DNA from: Coriobacteriia bacterium
GTDB lineage: Bacteria; Actinomycetota; Coriobacteriia; Coriobacteriales; Eggerthellaceae
Direction of reading: 5' to 3'
Assembly: GCA_030540225.1 (NCBI GenBank)
Contig: JAUNWQ010000001.1
Coordinates: 26,037-63,691, forward strand
Length of the DNA: 37,655 bases
Shown: positions 27,001 through 34,568 of the stretch, piece after piece
Numbering within the stretch: the first letter of the stretch is position 1
How the letters are laid out: each line of letters begins with the position of its first letter
Made by a program: the position numbers and the translations under genes
Notes under the pieces: model-generated
What the model was told of the DNA's origin: nothing
Databases searched by the model: none
Seen by the model: the letters and a program-made list of their open reading frames with translations, nothing else

Positions 27001-29095
27001 CCTGGTCGCGGATGGATTTATCCTTCGGGTCGCCCACCACCTCGCCGCGCGGGCAGCGGTTGCCTGTCACCCACGAGTCGCCGTTCGCGAAGGTGATGCG
27101 CGTGCGGTTGCAGTGGTTCGCGCAGAAGGGGCAGACGAGGTTGGACTCCTGCGTATACGAGAAGGCGTCGAGCGCATCGAGGGAGAAGGCGGTCGCGCGC
27201 GCGGGCTCGCGCCCCTCGCTGGTTGCGTTCTTGCTGGTCGCGTTCGCGTTCTCCAAGTTTGTCGCGACCTCGCCCCTCTCGCGGCGGGCGCCCTCCAGAT
27301 GCTCCTGCGTGAGCAGCGCGATGCCGATGGCGCCCATGAGCCCCGGGTAGGGCGCGCGCGTGACCTCGCGGCCGATGTGCTGCTCGAGCGCGCGCAGCAC
27401 GGCGTCGTTTAAGAACGTGCCGCCCTGCACGACGACCTTCTTGCCGAGGCTTTCAAGGTTCGATATGCGGATGACCTTGGTAAACGCATTCTCGATAATC
27501 GAACGGCACAGGCCTGCCATGATGTCGGCGGGCGTTTTCCCGCAGCGCTGTTCGGACACGATGCTGCTCGTCATGAACACGGTGCAGCGGCTGCCGAGCA
27601 CGGCGGGGTTGGTCGAGGAGAACGCGGCCTGCGCGATGTTTTCCACGGGGATGTTAAGTGAGGATGCGAAGTTTTCCAGGAACGACCCGCAGCCCGATGA
27701 GCAGGCCTCGTTCACGACGATGTCGGTGATGATGCCGCCATCGAGCCAAAGGGCCTTCATGTCCTGCCCGCCGATGTCCAAAACGAAGCTCGCATCGGGC
27801 ACGCACGCCTCGGCCGCGCGAGCATGCGCCACGGTCTCGACCGTGTGGTAATCGGCGCCGAAGGCTTTCGCGAACATGAGCTCGCCGTAGCCAGTGGTTC
27901 CCACGCCCAGGATATCGAGCGTGGCGCCCGCCGCGCGATAGCGGTCGCGCAGTGCGATGAGCGCCGCACGTGCGACGTCGAGCGGCTCGCCCTCGTTGGG
28001 GGCGTAAAACGAGTCGACAAGCTTCCCATCGGGGGAAACGAGTGCAAACTTAGTGGTGGTGGAGCCCGAGTCGATGCCCAGGTAGGCGCGCACCGTCGAG
28101 CCGGGGGCGGGGTCGGGTGGCGTTTGCGGGGCGAGCGCATGCGAGGCTTCCCACGCGGCACGCTCCTCGTCCGAGACGAAGTAGGCTGTCCCACGCGTGC
28201 TGGGGGCGGGGCTCGCCGCAGCCTTGTCGAGAGTGTCGGCTGCATCGAGGAGGTTTGCGACGAGGCAGTTCTCGTTATCCGCGAACAGCTCGTCGGCTGC
28301 GAGGGCAGCACCCAAGGCGACGATGGTCTCCGGGTTTTGGGGAATCACGATATCGTTGTCGGCAAGCTCCAGGCGCTCGGCGAACACGCGCACGAGCGTC
28401 GGGTTGAAGGTTAGCGGGCCGCCCTCGAAAATGACGGGCGGATGGATGTCGAGGCCCTGTGCCAAGCCGCCGATCGTCTGCTTCGCGATGGCGTGAAACG
28501 ACGACAGTGCCAGGTCCTCCTTCGAAACTCCCTGGTTGAGCAGGGGCTGGATGTCGGTCTTTGCGTAAACGCCGCAGCGGCCCGATACCTGGTGGACCGA
28601 TTGCCCGCGCGCGGCGAGCTCGTCGAACTGTTCGACAGGCACCTTCAGAAGCGCGGCCATCTCGTCGATGAAAGCGCCCGTGCCGCCGGCGCACGAGCCG
28701 TTCATGCGCATGTCGGCCACGGTGGTGGCGCCCGACTTCTCGTCACGCTCGAAGAACACCATCTTCGCGTCCTGGCCGCCAAGCTCGATCGCGCAGCGCA
28801 CGTTCTCGTGGTCGCGGCGCACGGCAAGCGAGTTCGCAACGACTTCCTGCACGAAGGGCACGCCGAGGGCGTCGGCGATGGTGGTGCCACCCGACCCGCA
28901 TGCTACCAGGCGAAACGAGCACCCAGGGAATTCTTTTGCCACCGTGCGCAGGAGGGAGGCGACCGTTTCCACCTGATGCGCGTTGTGGCGCACGTAGCGC
29001 GAGAAGAGCACGCGCTGCGCGAGCGGGTCGAACACCACGGCTTTCGCGGTGGTGGATCCGACGTCGATTCCCAAATGGTAAGTGCTAGCTATCAT
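24071..29095 (-). CDS. Giant double acyl-CoA dehydratase activase with dehydratase-like domains and Ala-rich tail
   Basis: This 1674-residue cytosolic protein starts at an ATG overlapping the previous stop by 4 bp, with GTGGGA upstream. It has two BadF/BcrA-type ASKHA ATPase domains: residues about 6-260 (GIDVGSTTAKAV) and about 336-590 (GIDSGSTTTKFA). Each keeps the two cysteines that bridge the [4Fe-4S] cluster in HgdC: CAGGTG and RCGVYAKTD in the first, CSSGCG and RCTVFMTSS in the second. A Cys cluster C655-x2-C658-x3-C662 opens a DUF2229/HgdB-like region to about 1045; an Ala/Pro linker (about 1050-1100) precedes a second HgdB-like block to about 1515. An alanine-rich tail follows. The family resembles ATP-driven electron activators of 2-hydroxyacyl-CoA dehydratases, but the reaction of these fused giants is unknown. 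It lies between a membrane protein and an amidohydrolase in one operon. Confidence 0.9.
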   Translation of the reverse strand: MIASTYHLGIDVGSTTAKAVVFDPLAQRVLFSRYVRHNAHQVETVASLLRTVAKEFPGCSFRLVACGSGGTTIADALGVPFVQEVVANSLAVRRDHENVRCAIELGGQDAKMVFFERDEKSGATTVADMRMNGSCAGGTGAFIDEMAALLKVPVEQFDELAARGQSVHQVSGRCGVYAKTDIQPLLNQGVSKEDLALSSFHAIAKQTIGGLAQGLDIHPPVIFEGGPLTFNPTLVRVFAERLELADNDIVIPQNPETIVALGAALAADELFADNENCLVANLLDAADTLDKAAASPAPSTRGTAYFVSDEERAAWEASHALAPQTPPDPAPGSTVRAYLGIDSGSTTTKFALVSPDGKLVDSFYAPNEGEPLDVARAALIALRDRYRAAGATLDILGVGTTGYGELMFAKAFGADYHTVETVAHARAAEACVPDASFVLDIGGQDMKALWLDGGIITDIVVNEACSSGCGSFLENFASSLNIPVENIAQAAFSSTNPAVLGSRCTVFMTSSIVSEQRCGKTPADIMAGLCRSIIENAFTKVIRISNLESLGKKVVVQGGTFLNDAVLRALEQHIGREVTRAPYPGLMGAIGIALLTQEHLEGARRERGEVATNLENANATSKNATSEGREPARATAFSLDALDAFSYTQESNLVCPFCANHCNRTRITFANGDSWVTGNRCPRGEVVGDPKDKSIRDQVKRIAAAVDSVPNLFDVREKLLFRDWPRTPNPAPQNTVIGMPRVLSMWEYAPFWTTLFRSLGFTVKLSRPSTRAMYERGLSAVSSDTVCFPAKLVHGHVRDLADQGVDRIFMPSVTTVTSENTSKTSQSMCAVVKGYPIVMRNSDNPEKRFGIPFDAPLFHWLSQKDRDRQLTEYLTREFSLDTASVRQAIDAADAAQKTFKVELAQEGERICDQVEREGSFAVVLASRPYQNDNLVNHELPRAFTELGIPVICADAVPHVNEVDLSRSRLDVVNNFHARMLGSAVVAAGSPNLEYVQLVSFGCGHDAYLSDEIIRLMHLAGPKAPLILKVDESDIQGPLRIRARSFIETIRLRRKKTGNEKTSDREAAAAPATIASAATPEASANTPTTAQAASAPAPRTRKHSRELPDPYPQKFTKADRQDKVVLIPNTSHAFCRLMSVAFESQGLRTVPLEIGREEAIRLGKQYVHNDICFPAQIVIGEALAALRSGKYDPDKVAVGTGKYIGDCRLTHYEALLRKALDDAGYPQVPIITNDDVDFHNVHPGFKMNVSSALKVAFTLPMIDALEELLRKMRPYETVPGAADRAFDEALDLLMEGLRGRSLRSLKRGFSQAIDVMKKVPYDRTHRKPQVLIVGEYLLNFHPGANHDVELYLEHNGLEVIEARMTDVIRKTYFYQHAQEKEYRVTRPLKEKAWHAVADNVFDVAHNVCDSIACAHPLYEPPCRMPDLVRASDPIIHHTFDAGEGVLIPGEILHHAAHGCTSFLILQPFGCLPNHVVGRGIAKRLKELYPQANILPLDYDPDVSFANIENRLQMLILSAKGTENSQVEAEGASARATQAASSAVSDAALAVASAADSAAYAAADVAAHAIDAGKFAAKTASSARSAAGAAAEAASDAAAAKAADTAARAHEAAARAHEAAGKAQVAASAKAAAASARAAAAAARAHEAAERLASAKTTEDRSTQKLDNQASTQRRS
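24074..24541 (-). repeat. Alanine-rich periodic tail of the giant activase
   Basis: About 156 codons at the 3' end encode mostly Ala with regularly spaced Lys, Arg, Glu, Asp and His. The unit AARAHEAA occurs three times, and stretches such as KFAAKTASSAR and EAAGKAQVAAS suggest an 11-residue spacing like LEA group 3 proteins. It predicts a long amphipathic helix or coiled coil. The frame stays open to a normal stop, ending in a Gln/Ser/Thr-rich hydrophilic end. Confidence 0.8.
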
Positions 29096-29844
29096 TGATT
29101 CCCACGTTTCACAAGGTCGGCGTAGAGCGACATGGTTTGGAAGCGTTCGCTCATAAACTCGTCGCTGTAGTTCTCTGCAAAGTATGACTGAAGCGGCGTC
29201 TCGATGGGGTTGCCATTCTGCCGTTCGTACCAGTAATTGAAGCTGAGGATGGTCATCACGATGTTCGCAATCATGTACGCGCAGAGGATGGCCGTGAGCG
29301 GCTTGCGGACGCTTTTCGGGATGTCCTCGATGATGCGCAGCATGGGCGGCAGGCCGATCCGCATCCAGGCGAGGCCGGCGAATCCCCAGACGATCGCGAT
29401 GCCGAGGCAGGTGTGTCCTCCCAGGTTGAAGGGCTGGTCGGCGTAGCTCCATGCGACGATCCCGAAGAACGTTTCCCAAAACCAACCGGCGATGAACTCG
29501 AAGCCCGCGCCGACGAAGCCCGCGCAGATTCCCATGGCGAGCGCGCTTTTGTCGCGCAGGTTCCACAGCGCCATGGTGATGAGCATGCCGCCGACACCGT
29601 AGATCGGGGAAAACGGGCCCCAGACCAGGCCCGCGCGATCTTTCCAGATGCCGTCGATGGGGTAGCTCACGATGGTCTCGACGACAAGGCCGATGACGCT
29701 GCAGATGACGAAGATCCAGAAGAGGTGGAAGAAGGTGAGCTTTTCGGGGAGGGGCCTGGCGCGGCGTGCCATGTGATGGGAGGGAAGCGCGTGGACGTGT
29801 GGGCGCGCGGAGCCGTCCGTGTTGCGATGGTTCGCATCGGCCAT
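29092..29844 (-). CDS. CmpB-like (PF06541-type) polytopic membrane protein
   Basis: This protein of 250 residues has several membrane helices and the family hallmarks FWIFVICSVIGLVVETI, the GLVWGPFSPIYGVGG block and the WFWETFFGI block. The family is listed as a putative ABC-transporter permease, but no transport role is established and no ATPase gene is nearby. The ATG at 29844 follows AAAGGAG by about 9 nt; the longer open frame to 30075 is upstream leader sequence. The N-terminal 48 residues are hydrophilic and His/Arg-rich. It overlaps the giant activase gene by 4 bp, so the two are co-translated. Confidence 0.8.
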   Translation of the reverse strand: MADANHRNTDGSARPHVHALPSHHMARRARPLPEKLTFFHLFWIFVICSVIGLVVETIVSYPIDGIWKDRAGLVWGPFSPIYGVGGMLITMALWNLRDKSALAMGICAGFVGAGFEFIAGWFWETFFGIVAWSYADQPFNLGGHTCLGIAIVWGFAGLAWMRIGLPPMLRIIEDIPKSVRKPLTAILCAYMIANIVMTILSFNYWYERQNGNPIETPLQSYFAENYSDEFMSERFQTMSLYADLVKRGNQ

Positions 29845-29902
29845 TCGCCCCTGCTCCTTTCCCCAGATAGATGACTTGCTCGCATTATTCCGTAGAGACA
29901 CT

Positions 29903-29908
29903 ATTATA
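29903..29908 (-). promoter_or_regulatory. Probable -10 element of the CmpB-like/activase operon
   Basis: The minus strand reads TATAAT here, about 59 nt before the ATG at 29844. A -35 box at 16-18 bp spacing is weak (best GTTTCG or CGTTTC). The AT-rich surroundings contrast with the coding region. Confidence 0.5.
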
Positions 29909-30005
29909 TGCTCCCCACTTGTGGCGAAACGAAATAATTCGAGAAAGGTTGCGGAAGGGTTGCCGAGAGCTGCATGTGGTGGTTTTGTGACGCGAAATTT
30001 AATTC

Positions 30006-30034
30006 TTGCCTTGTGTGACCTATGAGGGTAATAT
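30006..30034 (+). promoter_or_regulatory. Candidate promoter for the initiator tRNA
   Basis: TTGCCT (30006-30011; four of six) and TAATAT (30029-30034; four of six) are 17 bp apart, about 45 nt before the tRNA. Modest by sequence but correctly placed. Confidence 0.4.
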
Positions 30035-30079
30035 TCTTTCTTGCAGCTTTTCCCATTGCGGAAAGCGCCAAACATACAT

Positions 30080-30157
30080 TGCGGGGTGGAGCAGTCTGGT
30101 CAGCTCGTCGGGCTCATAACCCGAAGGTCGGTGGTTCAAATCCGCCCCCCGCGACCA
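30080..30157 (+). tRNA. Initiator tRNA-fMet (anticodon CAU)
   Basis: The 78-nt sequence folds as a full cloverleaf with an encoded CCA end (30155-30157). The anticodon CAT is at 30115-30117 in the loop CTCATAA, flanked by three G-C pairs (GGG/CCC), the hallmark of initiator tRNAs. Much of it equals the E. coli tRNA-fMet sequence. The first acceptor pair is U1-G72 rather than Watson-Crick, which also marks initiators (C1-A72 in E. coli). The T-arm carries GGTTCAAATCC. The D-loop has one more base than the E. coli version. Confidence 0.95.
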
Positions 30158-30165
30158 AACGCTAC

Positions 30166-30209
30166 AGCAGGTCAGCTAGCTTTTTTCAGGCGGCTGGCCT
30201 GCTTTTATT
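30166..30209 (+). terminator. Intrinsic terminator after tRNA-fMet
   Basis: AGCAGGTCAGC (30166-30176) pairs with GCTGGCCTGCT (30193-30203) through 11 bp with one G-U pair, followed by TTTATT. It begins 9 nt after the tRNA CCA. Confidence 0.88.
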
Positions 30210-30233
30210 CGCCTTGTGGAAAACCCTGTTTTT

Positions 30234-30282
30234 GGGTCGAATATGGGTTGAATTTTCCTAAAAAGAATTATTCGACCCATAT
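30234..30282. repeat. Cluster of GGGTCGAAT-type repeats
   Basis: GGGTCGAAT occurs at 30234-30242, GGGTTGAAT at 30245-30253, and the inverted copy ATTCGACCC at 30270-30278. ATATGGGTTGAAT (30241-30253) and ATTCGACCCATAT (30270-30282) form a 13-bp inverted repeat with one mismatch. It lies right after the tRNA terminator, at the left border of the restriction-modification region. It could be an operator, a recombination site remnant, or a second hairpin. Confidence 0.7.
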
Positions 30283-30343
30283 CTATATTTCCTTCATATT
30301 CTACGAGGGCTTACTTGCGGACGGACCATCTACCGGATTCGTG

Positions 30344-30594
30344 TCAAATATCCCTGATGTCGTCACCCATGAACACCTGATAGTGCTCGCGCAAGTTTCC
30401 GAAGAATTTGCGCCCGTACTCGAATCTGCCAAATACGCTCTCGGCGAAAGTGCCCTCATCGTTCTTGTGCGTGTCGTTCGTTGCGATGAGGGTATGTCCT
30501 TCTTCTCTGCCCTTTTGGCCTCATTCTCCATAAAGGCCCTTGCTTCGTTCGGTTGTGGTGCTTGGGCGCCGTCGGACGCCGCATTGAAGTAGAA
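30344..30594 (-). pseudogene. Frameshifted remnant of an unknown protein's C-terminus
   Basis: The minus strand encodes a protein-like stretch of about 32 residues from 30594 (FYFNAASDGAQAPQPNEARA...), then near 30495-30512 the sensible frame shifts and continues as GHTLIATNDTHKNDEGTFAE and so on to a stop at 30344. The second part is rich in aromatic and charged residues and reads like a real C-terminus (EYGRKFFGNLREHYQVFMGD). No start or intact N-terminus is present. I do not recognise the family. It is best seen as gene debris beside the restriction-modification genes. Confidence 0.45.
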
Positions 30595-30625
30595 TCAACC
30601 TTGACTAACCCCAAGGTGAAAGTGA

Positions 30626-33403
30626 ATGCGTATGACCACCATTGAGCAAAAGCGCGCGGCGCAGGAATTCGTGAAGCGCTGGAAGGCGATGCCGTGCGTT
30701 GAGGAGGAACATTCGCGTTCGTTCTGGATCGAATTGCTCGAAGACGTGCTGGGCCTGCCCAATGCCACGCATTTCCTCGAATTCGAGCGCAAGGTCAAGG
30801 GCCGCAAGATCGACGTGTTCTACGAGGACATGGGCATCCTGGTCGAGATGAAGGGTCGCGGCATCAGCCTGGACAAGGCGTCCGAGCGCAGCAAGAGGGC
30901 GGGCGAGGAAACGCCCTACCAGCAGGCGAAGTGGTATGCCGACAACCTGCCGTTCTCGATCCGCCCGCGCTGGATCGTCACCTGCAATTTCGACGAATTC
31001 CGCATCTACGACCAAGAGAAGGAGAATCAGGAGGACTACGTCTCGCTGGCGCTTGACGAGCTGTCGGCGCAGCTGCATCTGCTGGCCTTCTTCGCGAACA
31101 AAGGCAACTCGCGCATCGAGCGTGAGAAACAGTTGTCGGTGAAGGCCGGCGAGCTGGTGGGCAAGCTGTACTCGCAGCTCTCGCGGCAATACAGGAATAT
31201 CGAGACCGATGAACACGAACAGCGTAGCCTCAACGTGCTCATCGTGCGCCTTGTCTTCATGCTTTACGCCGAGGACTCGGGGCTTCTGCACGAGAAGGAC
31301 GCCCTGCTCAACTACCTGAAGCGCTTCCCCGTCGACCAGATGCGCCAGGCGGTCATCGACCTTTTCAGGGTGCTCGACACGCCCGACGCGGAGCGCGACC
31401 CGTACCTGCCCGAATACCTGTCGGCGTTCCCGTACGTCAACGGCGGCCTGTTCGGCTCCGATGACATCGTGGTGCCGCAGTTCACCGACCAAATCAGGCT
31501 CGATCTTCTGCTTGAGGCGTCGCAGAGCTTCGACTGGTCGGGCATCAGCCCCACCATTTTCGGCGCGGCGTTCGAGAGCACGCTGAACCCCGACACCCGC
31601 AGGTCGGGCGGCATGCACTACACCAGCATCGAGAACATCCACAAAGTCATCGACCCGTTGTTCCTCGACGACCTCAAGGCCGAACTCGCTGAGATCGAGG
31701 GCGAGAAGGTCGAGAAGAACCGCAAGATGAAGCTGCGCCGCTTTCAGAAGAAGCTCAGCAGCATCAACGTCCTCGACCCGGCCTGCGGTTCGGGCAACTT
31801 CCTTACCGAGAGCTACTTGTCGCTGCGCAAGCTTGAGAACCGCGTGATAGAGAGCCTGCAGGGCGAGCAGATCGGCATGGGATTCGACGAGGAGTCGCTC
31901 ATCGAGGTGTCCATATCGCAGTTCTACGGCATCGAGATAAACGATTTCGCCGTGAGCGTGGCCAAGACCGCGCTGTGGATCGCCGAGGAACAAATGATGG
32001 AGGCTACGCAGGAAATCTTGTTGCAGCCCTTCGACTTCCTGCCCCTGAAGAGCAACGGCAACATCCACGAGGGCAACGCCCTGCGCATGGATTGGAATGA
32101 TGTGCTGCCGGCGGAGAAGTGCAATTATATTTGCGGAAACCCGCCGTTCGTGGGTTCCTCCATGAGAACCAACGTTCAGACTGAAGATATGAGCGAGATC
32201 GCTTTCGCCGATCTTAAGAAATGGGGCAAGGTAGATTATTGCGGTGCCTGGCATCATATGGCGGCTAAATACATGGACAGCAATCATCGTATTTGCGCTG
32301 CGCTCGTCTCGACGAATAGTCTATGTCAGGGCGAACAAGTTGAGCCCATGTGGAAAAGCCTCTTCGCTATTGGCATCCATATTGATTTTGCCTATCGGAC
32401 GTTTGTTTGGAACAGCGAAGCGACCGACCAAGCTCATGTGCACTGCATAATTGTGGGGTTTTCTCGGATGGAGAAGGCCAAATTCATCTATGCGGCGAGT
32501 GCGGAACGACGACTTGCCAGCAATATCAATGGCTATCTTTTGGATGCTCCGGATGTGTTCCTGAAAACGAGGTCGAAAGCCGTCGACAATCAACATTGCT
32601 ATTTAACGCAGGGAAGTAAGTTGGTCGACGGTGGCAACCTTATCCTGTCGAGCGGACAAAGGGAGGAATTTCTATCCGAGTACCCAGAATTATCTAATTT
32701 GATTAAACGCCTGACGGGTGGTACGGAATTATTGAATGGCAAGGTCCGGTATTGTTTTTGGCTGAGAGATGTGCCTGCTGAACTCTTTATCGACAATCCC
32801 GTAATCAAAACGCGCCTTAAGGGCGTGAGGGAGAAGCGCCTGGAGAGCCCGACAAAAGAATTCCGTGACGCTGCGGCGACGCCCTGGCTCTTTGAGCAAG
32901 ATAGGCAGCCATCGAGTGGATATCTTGCGGCCCCTAAAGTATCGAGTGAAAGAAGGAGATATATACCTTTCGCTTGGTTGGACGAGGATGTCATTGCTAC
33001 TGATCAAATTTGGGTGAGCCAGGATGCCCATTTGTATGACTTCGGTCTTTTGAGTTCAAGGATGCATAATGCTTGGATGAGAGCGGTGGCGGGACGTATG
33101 AAAAGTGACTATCGTTACAATCCCGTCGTCTATAACACATTTGTCTATCCGGGTGCCGATAAGGAATGTCGAATGGTCGTTGAGGATGCCGCTCGGAAAA
33201 TTCTTGAGATTCGCGCGAGCTATGAGGAAGCGACGCTCGCCGAATTGTACGATCCTGAAAAGATGCCGGCTGATTTGCTTGCTGCGCACAAGGCGCTCGA
33301 CGTCGCTGTCGAGGCCGCCTACGGCGTCGATTTCGGCGGCGACGAGGAGAAAATCGTCGCGCACCTATTCAAGCTGTATGCCGAGAAGACGGCGGACGAG
33401 TGA
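30626..33403 (+). CDS. MmeI-like type IIG restriction-modification enzyme
   Basis: This 925-residue protein combines nuclease, adenine-N6 methyltransferase and target recognition in one chain; MmeI is of similar length. The N-terminal PD-(D/E)xK nuclease has D63 and ExK at 74-76 (IDVFYEDMGILVEMKGRG), all intact. A helical connector follows, then the methyltransferase with SAM motif I DPACGSGNF at 384-392 and catalytic NPPF at 505-508. The C-terminal third is the likely target recognition domain. The ATG at 30626 follows AAGGTG by 7 nt. Base composition changes sharply inside the gene: GC-rich (about 68% in a sampled line at 31381-31440) before roughly 32110, much AT-richer (45% at 32521-32580) to about 33240, then GC-rich again. 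It overlaps the next gene by 4 bp. The recognition sequence cannot be predicted by eye. Confidence 0.9.
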   Translation: MRMTTIEQKRAAQEFVKRWKAMPCVEEEHSRSFWIELLEDVLGLPNATHFLEFERKVKGRKIDVFYEDMGILVEMKGRGISLDKASERSKRAGEETPYQQAKWYADNLPFSIRPRWIVTCNFDEFRIYDQEKENQEDYVSLALDELSAQLHLLAFFANKGNSRIEREKQLSVKAGELVGKLYSQLSRQYRNIETDEHEQRSLNVLIVRLVFMLYAEDSGLLHEKDALLNYLKRFPVDQMRQAVIDLFRVLDTPDAERDPYLPEYLSAFPYVNGGLFGSDDIVVPQFTDQIRLDLLLEASQSFDWSGISPTIFGAAFESTLNPDTRRSGGMHYTSIENIHKVIDPLFLDDLKAELAEIEGEKVEKNRKMKLRRFQKKLSSINVLDPACGSGNFLTESYLSLRKLENRVIESLQGEQIGMGFDEESLIEVSISQFYGIEINDFAVSVAKTALWIAEEQMMEATQEILLQPFDFLPLKSNGNIHEGNALRMDWNDVLPAEKCNYICGNPPFVGSSMRTNVQTEDMSEIAFADLKKWGKVDYCGAWHHMAAKYMDSNHRICAALVSTNSLCQGEQVEPMWKSLFAIGIHIDFAYRTFVWNSEATDQAHVHCIIVGFSRMEKAKFIYAASAERRLASNINGYLLDAPDVFLKTRSKAVDNQHCYLTQGSKLVDGGNLILSSGQREEFLSEYPELSNLIKRLTGGTELLNGKVRYCFWLRDVPAELFIDNPVIKTRLKGVREKRLESPTKEFRDAAATPWLFEQDRQPSSGYLAAPKVSSERRRYIPFAWLDEDVIATDQIWVSQDAHLYDFGLLSSRMHNAWMRAVAGRMKSDYRYNPVVYNTFVYPGADKECRMVVEDAARKILEIRASYEEATLAELYDPEKMPADLLAAHKALDVAVEAAYGVDFGGDEEKIVAHLFKLYAEKTADE

Positions 33404-34476
33404 TTGGGGAGGTTATGGGCGAGATTTCGAAACGCGAAACGGCGGGCATCGTCCCCGCCGACTTCTACAACCGCATCAGCGGCATCCTTTCCTCGGCTCG
33501 CAAGCGCGCCTATGCAGCCGTCAACTACTCGATGGTTCTGGCCTATTGGGAAATCGGCCGCAGCATCGTCGAGGAACAAGGCGGCGCGGAGCGTGCTGCC
33601 TACGGCGACAAGCTGATAGAGGGGTTGTCTGCACGCTTGACCGAGGACTTCGGCAAAGGATTCGACGCCTCGAACCTGCTCAATATGCGCCGCTTTTACC
33701 TCGCGTTTCCAATTCAGGACGCATTGCGTCCTGAATTGACATGGACGCACTATCGCAAGCTCATCACGGTCAAGGACGACGAGGCCCGAGCCTGGTATAT
33801 GAACGAGGCCGCCGACGAGCAATGGTCGACGCGCCAGCTCGATAGGCAGATTTCGACTTTGTACTACGACCGCCTGCTCGCGAGCCGCGACAAGGCTCCC
33901 GTCGTTGCCGAGGCCAACGAAAAACTCGCGCAAATTGCACCTGAGCATTTCATCAAGGACCCCTACGTCCTGGAATTCCTCGATCTGAAGAATTACCCCG
34001 CGCTGCGCGAGAGCGAGCTTGAGCAGGCGCTCATCGACAACCTTCAGGACTTCCTGCTTGAACTGGGCACGGGTTTCTGCTTCGTCGCTCGGCAGAAGCT
34101 CATGCGCTACGACGACGAGGATTTCTATCTCGACCTGGTGTTCTATCATGCCGTGCTCAAATGCTACGTGCTCATCGATTTGAAGATCGGCAAGCTGACG
34201 CACGCCGACGTCGGACAGATGGATAGCTACATCCGCATGTTCGACGCGTTGCGAAAGCGTGACGACGACAACCCGACCATCGGCCTCATCCTGTGCTCGC
34301 AGAAGAACGAGGCGATTGCGCGCTACTCGGCCCTCGCGGACGGCAAACAGGTATTCGCCTCGAAATACATGCTCGAGTTGCCTTCCATTGAGGACCTTCA
34401 GGAGCAGATGGAGGCGAGCCGCCGCGAATTCGAGAATGGGGTTGCCTTGGAGGACGAGAATGGGGTGGGCGAATAA
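33400..34476 (+). CDS. DUF1016/YhcG-family PD-(D/E)xK nuclease-domain protein
   Basis: This protein of 358 residues has the N-terminal DUF1016 helical domain (NYSMVLAYWEIGRSIVEEQ near residues 42-62) and a C-terminal PD-(D/E)xK fold with FYLDLVFYH and VLIDLKIGKLT carrying the acidic and lysine positions. Family members occur beside restriction-modification genes and in mobile elements; their role is not settled. The GTG at 33400 overlaps the stop of the restriction enzyme (GTGA); an ATG at 33415 is also possible, though GGGGAGG sits only 2 nt before it. Overlap implies coupled expression with the type IIG enzyme and suggests a joint defence function. GC-rich codon use matches the N-terminal part of the neighbour, not its AT-rich middle. 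Confidence 0.85.
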   Translation: MIGEVMGEISKRETAGIVPADFYNRISGILSSARKRAYAAVNYSMVLAYWEIGRSIVEEQGGAERAAYGDKLIEGLSARLTEDFGKGFDASNLLNMRRFYLAFPIQDALRPELTWTHYRKLITVKDDEARAWYMNEAADEQWSTRQLDRQISTLYYDRLLASRDKAPVVAEANEKLAQIAPEHFIKDPYVLEFLDLKNYPALRESELEQALIDNLQDFLLELGTGFCFVARQKLMRYDDEDFYLDLVFYHAVLKCYVLIDLKIGKLTHADVGQMDSYIRMFDALRKRDDDNPTIGLILCSQKNEAIARYSALADGKQVFASKYMLELPSIEDLQEQMEASRREFENGVALEDENGVGE

Positions 34477-34498
34477 TAGGGCTAAATACAATTCTGGT

Positions 34499-34529
34499 AT
34501 TCGAGCTGTCTCAGCTCCACAGCTCGAAT
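34499..34529. terminator. Perfect hairpin between convergent nuclease and trpB genes
   Basis: ATTCGAGCTGT and ACAGCTCGAAT are exact reverse complements around a 9-nt loop. The position, 22 bp past the plus-strand stop and 39 bp past the minus-strand stop, suits a bidirectional terminator, but neither side has a clean U-tract. Confidence 0.45.
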
Positions 34530-34568
34530 CTGTTCGGACATGGCGGCGTTGCCCGCAACGAAGTGACC

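Noticed and set aside
30131-30157. tRNA-fMet 3' end as an att site with a second copy downstream
   Set aside because: I found no repeat of the tRNA 3' end between 30160 and the window end, and no integrase gene.
30590-30595. TAGAAT as promoter of the type IIG gene
   Set aside because: It is well placed before the ribosome site, but no -35 box lies at a workable distance; too weak to list.
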